DNA of 46,884 bases from NCBI GenBank assembly GCA_021793645.1, contig JAJYSJ010000019.1, positions 1 to 46,884 of the forward strand. Reading direction: 5' to 3'. Origin of the DNA: Bacillota bacterium (GTDB lineage Bacteria; Bacillota; Sulfobacillia; JAJZYS01; JAJYTV01). Below, in pieces: positions 42,494 to 46,884 of the stretch. Numbering within the stretch: position 1 is the stretch's first letter; every line of letters begins with the position of its first letter. The notes beneath the pieces were generated by a model. The model ran no database searches, was not told the DNA's origin, and saw only the letters and a list, made by a program, of their open reading frames with translations. The position numbers and the translations under genes were made by a program.

Positions 42494-42529
42494 AGAGGCC
42501 GCCCGCCATCAGGCGGGCGGCCTCTTTTT
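42494..42529 (+). terminator. Intrinsic terminator, bidirectional
   Basis: A perfect 14-bp stem (42494-42507 with 42512-42525) is followed by a T-run (42525-42529). The stop codon of the minus-strand transglutaminase gene (42509-42511) lies in the ATCA loop. Confidence 0.93.
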
Positions 42530-44389
42530 GCGCCCAGGGCGGTCCACGCGACGAATGGCGCGAAGCGCCTGTTCGGCTTCGGCGACGTCCCGCTCAGTTG
42601 GCGGATATCGCCCATAGCGGGCCTGTTCGAGTAGCAGCAGCACCGGCATGAGCGATTGACGCAGAGCGGGGGACTGCGCAAGCAGTCGTTCGCGCAGAGT
42701 CGGCGGAATGCGTCGTTCGAGTGGGCAGAGTCTTGAGAAGCCATTTTCCAGGTGCTGGATGCGGGAGCGCAGACTTGGCGGGCGGCGCCAGACGATGAAG
42801 CCGATGGCGGCCAGTGCGAGCACCAAGAGCGTTGCGAGGCTGTCGCCTCGCGGGTGTCCTTGTGCGGGCGGATGCGCCGGCGGCTTCGGTGTCGGCTGCG
42901 GTGGCGCAAGCGCGGAAGGTGTCGGGTCGATGGGCACCCACCCGTACGGTGCCACATCGATCTCCGCCCAGGAGTGCGCGTCCTTCGCCAGCAGCGTCTC
43001 GCTGTGGCTTTGCGCATCGTAGGGGCCCGGCGCGAACCCGACAACCCAGCGGGCGGGCAGCCCGTCGAGGCGGGCCAGCATGATGAACGCGGTCGAGAAC
43101 TGGTCGCAGTAGCCGAGGTGCGTGCGCAGGAGGAAGCGCCCAATCGGGTCGTCCCGACGGCTCGGCGAGAAGTTCGGATCGTAGGCCTCGTGGCTGTTAA
43201 GATAGTCTCGGATATGCGCCGCAAGCTGCCAAGGAGTGCTTGTGCCGGCCTGCAGGCTCCTCGCCAACGGCCCGATCTCATGGCTGAGGCTTTCCGGAAC
43301 CATCAGGTCCGCCGGCGGTACGTCTGTCGCAGGCAGGTAGCGCGCAGTCTCCAGCGCCTGCGCGGTGAAGGTCGGGACAGACAGCGTCAGGCTGTAGGAG
43401 GAGACGCCCGGAAGGTAGAGGGCGCGGGCAGCCGGTACCTCGTAGGGAGGTCCACCGTCCGACTGCAGACCAAGGGGCGTGCCGGCATAGATGACCGGCC
43501 CAATGCTGCCGGGGACGAACTGGGTTACCCGCACATGCCACGTCGATGTGGGGATGCCGGTGGCGGACGGCGGCAGCAAGGGCGCAGTCAGCGGCAGCGG
43601 CGTGCGTGCCCCGGGCGGTGCAAGCCATGCGTCCCCGTTGAACTGGTTGTAGATCGCCTCCTGCCAGTAGGACGGGCGCGGTACGCCCGCGATGGCAAGC
43701 AAGGGCGTGCTGGGGAGCGACACCGGCTGGTTGATGTTGACTTGGCTTGGCAGGTTCTCCGGCGTCACGGCGACGCGCAGCCCCGCGAGGTTCAGGGCCC
43801 GCGTGTTCTGCGCGGGCAGCGTCGTCGGCACCGCTGGTGCGGCCAGCAGTCCCACGAACGCGCCGGCGAGCGGCAGGAGCGAGGCGAGCGCGATCGGCAT
43901 GCGAATCTGCTCGTCTTCCGGTATGCCCAGCAAGAAGAGTCCGATGCCGATGTACGCGAGCGTTGGGATGTCTGCGGCGACGCCCCAGAAGCGGTGGTTG
44001 ATGCCCAGCACCACCGCGCCCATCAGCCAGAGCCACAGCAGGCGCGTGCGCGATATCGCGTCGCGGAATACCTGCCAGCCGAGCAGTGCTGTGAACCAGA
44101 GCAGCACCGACGTCACGAAGGAGGTGAGTACTTGCGGGTCTTGTGCAGTCAGGAGGTGGTGCACACCGGGGATGGAGAGCGTCTGCAGGCTTGCGACGCT
44201 GCCTAATAGGAGCGCTGCCGCGATGCGCACCGCGAACCGCACAAGGCCGTCACCGAATAGAAGCGCCAGCACTGCAGGCAGCGCGGCGAGCGCGAGTGGA
44301 CGCGGTACGCCGCTTGCCACGGCGTAGGGCCACACAAGCAGACCCAGCCAGATGCCGCGCAGCAGCAGGAGGTTGCGCGCGCGGCTCAT
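42509..44389 (-). CDS. TgpA-like membrane transglutaminase
   Basis: The 626-residue protein starts at ATG 44389. The N-terminal 200 residues hold five or six membrane segments. An extracytoplasmic region follows, and the transglutaminase core near residues 410-490 has the full triad: Cys in LGYCDQFSTAFIMLARLDGL, His in KDAHSWAEIDV and Asp in VPIDPTPS. A last membrane segment (LATLLVLALAAIGFIVW) and a basic cytoplasmic tail complete the TgpA/DUF3488 layout. It is in one operon with DUF58 and MoxR genes (ATGA overlap), as in many bacteria, and is expected to act at the cell surface. Confidence 0.92.
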   Translation of the reverse strand: MSRARNLLLLRGIWLGLLVWPYAVASGVPRPLALAALPAVLALLFGDGLVRFAVRIAAALLLGSVASLQTLSIPGVHHLLTAQDPQVLTSFVTSVLLWFTALLGWQVFRDAISRTRLLWLWLMGAVVLGINHRFWGVAADIPTLAYIGIGLFLLGIPEDEQIRMPIALASLLPLAGAFVGLLAAPAVPTTLPAQNTRALNLAGLRVAVTPENLPSQVNINQPVSLPSTPLLAIAGVPRPSYWQEAIYNQFNGDAWLAPPGARTPLPLTAPLLPPSATGIPTSTWHVRVTQFVPGSIGPVIYAGTPLGLQSDGGPPYEVPAARALYLPGVSSYSLTLSVPTFTAQALETARYLPATDVPPADLMVPESLSHEIGPLARSLQAGTSTPWQLAAHIRDYLNSHEAYDPNFSPSRRDDPIGRFLLRTHLGYCDQFSTAFIMLARLDGLPARWVVGFAPGPYDAQSHSETLLAKDAHSWAEIDVAPYGWVPIDPTPSALAPPQPTPKPPAHPPAQGHPRGDSLATLLVLALAAIGFIVWRRPPSLRSRIQHLENGFSRLCPLERRIPPTLRERLLAQSPALRQSLMPVLLLLEQARYGRYPPTERDVAEAEQALRAIRRVDRPGRKKRPPA

Positions 44390-45438
44390 GGGGAGAGCCT
44401 CGCGAGATGCGCCGGGAGGTCCTCAAGGCGCAAGAGGGCGCCATCGCCGGCAGCCTCGCCGACCCGCAGCACGCGCACTGCGCCGAACATCGGCACGTCG
44501 GGCCGCGTCGACAAAAGCCAGAGGTCGCCGCGCTCTGTGATGCGCGGCAAGGCGTCGGCAGAGAGTTCTTGCGGGGATAGCGCCGAGAGGCGCGCAAGGA
44601 GCCTACGCTCCTGTTCTTGTCCCCGCAGAGGCGCGAGGGTCCGGTCGGCAGCGCCTGCAGCGATCAGTCCGACTGCCTCGCCAGCAAAGAGCCAGCTCGC
44701 CGCAAGCGACGCGGCGCAGGAGAGCAAAAGCTCCACACAGAGCTCCTCCGCGTCTGGCGCCCACAGGAGGAGGACGCGCGGCCGATTGCCGATCCGCTCG
44801 AACTCGCGGACCTGCGGAAAGCCGCGCTGCGCCGTGCGGGCCGCATGCAGCCGGCCTGGCGCATCGCCTGGCTGGAAGTCGCGGGTGCCGCGCGGCAGGC
44901 GGTCTGACGCCTCCGGCCCTCCAAGCGGTGGCGGGGGTTCGAGTGGAACGCGCTGTGGGTATACGAGCAGTTCGCCAGGACATGGGAGCATCATCCTGCG
45001 CTGCGCGAACAAAAGCGCGTCACCCGCAGAAAGCGAGACCTCGCTGAAGCGATGCAGCCCGCGCGGTACGGCCCGCAGTGTGTAGGAGAAGACAAGGCGA
45101 CGCCTGAAGCCCGCGAGGACGCGCAGCGCAGGCGTCTGCCCAAGCACTTCGGGCACAACGTCGCGCAGCGAGAGCACGAGCAGGGGCCAAAGGCGCGGCA
45201 GGTCGACCTCCACCGCTACGGTCACGTCGCGGCCGGCTTCGATGGGGTGATCCGGCAAGGAACGCTGGGCACGGCCATGGCGAGCGCGCAGGCTGCCGAG
45301 GGCCCCTGATGCTCCCAGCAGCAATATCAGCGCGACGACCCCGCCGATCGCCGCACCGATGCGCCCGCCCGCGGCGAACGCAGCTGCGGTGAGCGCGAGG
45401 ATGGGCACAATGCCCGGGAGACGAGGCGGGATCTTCAT
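44386..45438 (-). CDS. DUF58 protein (MoxR-associated)
   Basis: The 350-residue protein starts at ATG 45438 and overlaps both neighbours by four bases. Two hydrophobic segments at the N-terminus (IVPILALTAAAFAAGGRIGA and IGGVVALILLLGASGALG) anchor it. The DUF58 motif is seen as RGTRDFQPGDAPGRLHAART, and the VWA-like fold follows (RVLLLWAPDAEELCVELLLS). DUF58 proteins accompany MoxR ATPases and are thought to be their partners in assembling or activating protein complexes. Confidence 0.9.
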   Translation of the reverse strand: MKIPPRLPGIVPILALTAAAFAAGGRIGAAIGGVVALILLLGASGALGSLRARHGRAQRSLPDHPIEAGRDVTVAVEVDLPRLWPLLVLSLRDVVPEVLGQTPALRVLAGFRRRLVFSYTLRAVPRGLHRFSEVSLSAGDALLFAQRRMMLPCPGELLVYPQRVPLEPPPPLGGPEASDRLPRGTRDFQPGDAPGRLHAARTAQRGFPQVREFERIGNRPRVLLLWAPDAEELCVELLLSCAASLAASWLFAGEAVGLIAAGAADRTLAPLRGQEQERRLLARLSALSPQELSADALPRITERGDLWLLSTRPDVPMFGAVRVLRVGEAAGDGALLRLEDLPAHLARLSP

Positions 45439-46382
45439 GCGCGGCTTTCACGCGGCACGGGCAGGGAGGCGAGCACATCATCGAGGCAGGCCTCAGGCCG
45501 CCCGCTGCGGACGTGCAGCCGATGCGCGAGCGCATCATGCGCCAAATCCCGGATGTCGTCAGGGAGTACATGGCCGCGACCGTGAAGCCGAGCCCAGACC
45601 TTCGCCGCGCGAAGGAGCGCCACGCCCGCACGGGGGCTCGCGCCCAGTAGAGCCTCGGGATGCACGCGGGTGGCGCGTGCGATCTCCTGGACGTAGGAGA
45701 GGACAGGTTGGGAGACGTGGGTCGCGAGCGCCTCGCGCCGCAGCGAGAGGACGTCCTGCCGCGTGATCGCCGCCGTGAGCGGCTGAGGCCGTATTTCCGA
45801 CGACATCCGGCGCAGGAGTTCTTCCTCCTCACGCGGCTGTGGGTAATCCAGGTGCAGCTTGAAGAGGAAGCGGTCCAGCTGCGAACTCGGCAGCGCATAC
45901 GTACCCTCGTGCTCGGCGGGATTCTGCGTCGCGAGCACTGTGAAGGTGTCCGAGAGCGGATAGGTGTGTCCCTCCGCAGTCACCTGGCCCTCTTCCATCG
46001 CCTCGAGCAGCGCGGATTGGGCGCGAGGCGACGCGCGGTTTATTTCGTCGACGAGCACGATTTCGGCGAAGACCGGACCCGGCCGGAAGTCGAACTCCTG
46101 TCTGGAAGGATCGTAGATGTGCACGCCGACGATGTCTGACGGCAGGAGATCTGACGTCGCCTGAATACGCGAAAAGCGCAGGTCGAGGGAGCTCGCAAGC
46201 GACTTGGCGAGCAGCGTCTTGCCGACGCCTGGCACATCCTCGAGGAGCACATGGCCTCCCGCGACGACCGCGCAGAGGATGCGCAGCGCCGCATCGTGCT
46301 TGCCTACGACCTGACGCGATACTTCGTACAGAACGCGCTCGACGCGCGGATCAAGCTGACTGGATCGCTCGCGTTCTGCCAT
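45435..46382 (-). CDS. MoxR-family AAA+ ATPase
   Basis: ATG 46382 is taken as the start because GGGAGG precedes it and [20 protein letters not shown] fits the family N-terminus. The frame runs on upstream into the IS end, but that part is not MoxR. Of about 315 residues, [18 protein letters not shown] is Walker [21 protein letters not shown] Walker B with the MoxR NRA motif, and [20 protein letters not shown] sensor 1. It forms an operon with DUF58 and TgpA-like genes. The IS right end begins 48 bases upstream of the start, so the native promoter may have been displaced. Confidence 0.95.
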   Translation of the reverse strand: MAERERSSQLDPRVERVLYEVSRQVVGKHDAALRILCAVVAGGHVLLEDVPGVGKTLLAKSLASSLDLRFSRIQATSDLLPSDIVGVHIYDPSRQEFDFRPGPVFAEIVLVDEINRASPRAQSALLEAMEEGQVTAEGHTYPLSDTFTVLATQNPAEHEGTYALPSSQLDRFLFKLHLDYPQPREEEELLRRMSSEIRPQPLTAAITRQDVLSLRREALATHVSQPVLSYVQEIARATRVHPEALLGASPRAGVALLRAAKVWARLHGRGHVLPDDIRDLAHDALAHRLHVRSGRPEACLDDVLASLPVPRESRA

Positions 46383-46429
46383 GGGCGCCTCCCGAAGGTC
46401 AGTCTCGAAACATCCCGCATCGACGATAT

Positions 46430-46558
46430 CTTGAACCTTCCCGCCCTGAAGGGCGGAGATTCCGAAGGGAAGCCCGGGGAATGTGTCACGGGTGCAAAGA
46501 CCCTGGGAGTAGATCTCCTGACTGGTCCCGGTTATCCCAGCGGCAACTTTGGCGGGGT
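46430..46558 (-). mobile_element. IS200/IS605-type right end, second copy (possible omega-RNA region)
   Basis: This is the inverted counterpart of bases 87-212. It contains the terminal palindrome CCGCCCTGAAGGGCGG and ends at TTGAACCTTC next to CGACGATATC. The few mismatches against the left copy (for example near 46510) show that they are separate elements and not the same end read twice. Confidence 0.75.
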
Positions 46559-46884
46559 TCAGCCGCAACTACGCCTTGAGGTTCCCTTGAGGGGAACCGG
46601 ACGGCGATACTTGATCCGTTTCGGCACCAGGAAGACGCCTGGCCGGATCTCACCGCCGTGGACGCCCTTACTGAGGATGTTCACGGATCCTACCGCATCG
46701 CGGTGTGCTTTGTATCCGCACGACCGACAGCGGTAGGTTCTTCCCGCCACCCTGCTAAGGTGGCCACAGTGCGGGCAGGTCTGCGAAGTGTACGCTTCGC
46801 TCCCTTTGGTCAGGGTGATGCCGTAACGGCCCAGTTTATAGCCAAGGTAGCCGAGCAGACGACCAAACTCCATGACCCCGATCT
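46559..46884 (-). CDS. tnpB: TnpB (IS200/IS605 OrfB), C-terminal part, cut by window edge
   Basis: The last 107 residues of TnpB are present and read off the right edge. The zinc ribbon is complete (CPHCGHLSRVAGRTYRCRSC), and the third RuvC acidic residue lies in KAHRDAVGSVNIL. Beyond this the tail SKGVHGGEIRPGVFLVPKRI matches the fragment at the left edge. TnpB is the RNA-guided DNA nuclease of these elements. The frame shows no damage in the visible part, so the complete gene may be active. Confidence 0.9.
   Translation of the reverse strand, partial: IGVMEFGRLLGYLGYKLGRYGITLTKGSEAYTSQTCPHCGHLSRVAGRTYRCRSCGYKAHRDAVGSVNILSKGVHGGEIRPGVFLVPKRIKYRRPVPLKGTSRRSCG

Noticed and set aside
1-46884. 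tRNA and rRNA genes, riboswitches, replication origin
   Set aside because: No cloverleaf with a GTTCGA-type T-arm, rRNA core sequence or known riboswitch core was recognised on either strand by eye. A covariance-model scan was not possible here.

Overview
This 46.9-kb stretch is GC-rich (by eye about two-thirds GC) and comes from an organism with strong Shine-Dalgarno sites, frequent GTG/TTG starts, many lipoproteins and a pair of FemAB-type aminoacyltransferases. This suits a high-GC monoderm bacterium, perhaps a deep-branching Bacillota-like lineage; I cannot name it. Both ends are cut inside the same IS200/IS605-type tnpB element, in inverted orientation, so the window may be a contig that broke at a repeat.

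Layout. 1-0.2 kb: tnpB tail and IS right end. 0.2-5.7 kb: an unrecognised gene, a P-loop ATPase with a C-terminal sigma-like helix-turn-helix, an exported protein, an HtrA protease and a polytopic membrane protein. 5.7-8.7 kb: damaged genes, including a lipoprotein stub, a GH18 3' fragment and a scrambled branched-chain amino-acid (liv) transporter in which the livK start is fused to livG. 8.9-14.1 kb: a compact, apparently intact RiPP biosynthetic locus (29-residue precursor, cupin, PqqD-like recognition protein, radical SAM/SPASM enzyme, MFS exporter, transglutaminase-like Cys protease, unknown protein, SDR). This is the most interesting system here. 14.5-17.4 kb: a degenerate IS3-family element that truncated a tnsD/tniQ-like gene with internal 62-residue repeats. 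17.7-29.3 kb: a catabolic/transport operon (peptide-binding lipoprotein, two permeases, SDR, M28 peptidase, PanE-like reductase, M20 peptidase, AstE/aspartoacylase-like enzyme, GntR regulator), converging on creatininase-like and RraA-like genes. 29.4-34.8 kb: gene debris (ArsR, ATPase paralogue, GH18 paralogue, split AT-rich DUF3800 gene) and one intact exported protein with a decayed copy. 35-46.4 kb: envelope genes (GH18-like lipoprotein, two FemAB proteins, MMPL pseudogene, MntP-like protein, LysR regulator, membrane protein) and a moxR-DUF58-transglutaminase operon. 46.4-46.9 kb: the second tnpB end.

How the genes may work together. The RiPP genes run in one direction with overlapping stops and starts. 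A hairpin after the precursor probably lets the peptide message outnumber the enzyme message. The 17.7-27.9 kb operon looks like uptake and stepwise hydrolysis of a peptide-like or N-acylated substrate under a FadR-type GntR regulator. The 35-46 kb block is consistent with cell-wall building and remodelling. The pseudogenes cluster in three zones (5.7-8.7, 14.5-17.4 and 29.4-34.8 kb), which mark the recombination-prone parts.
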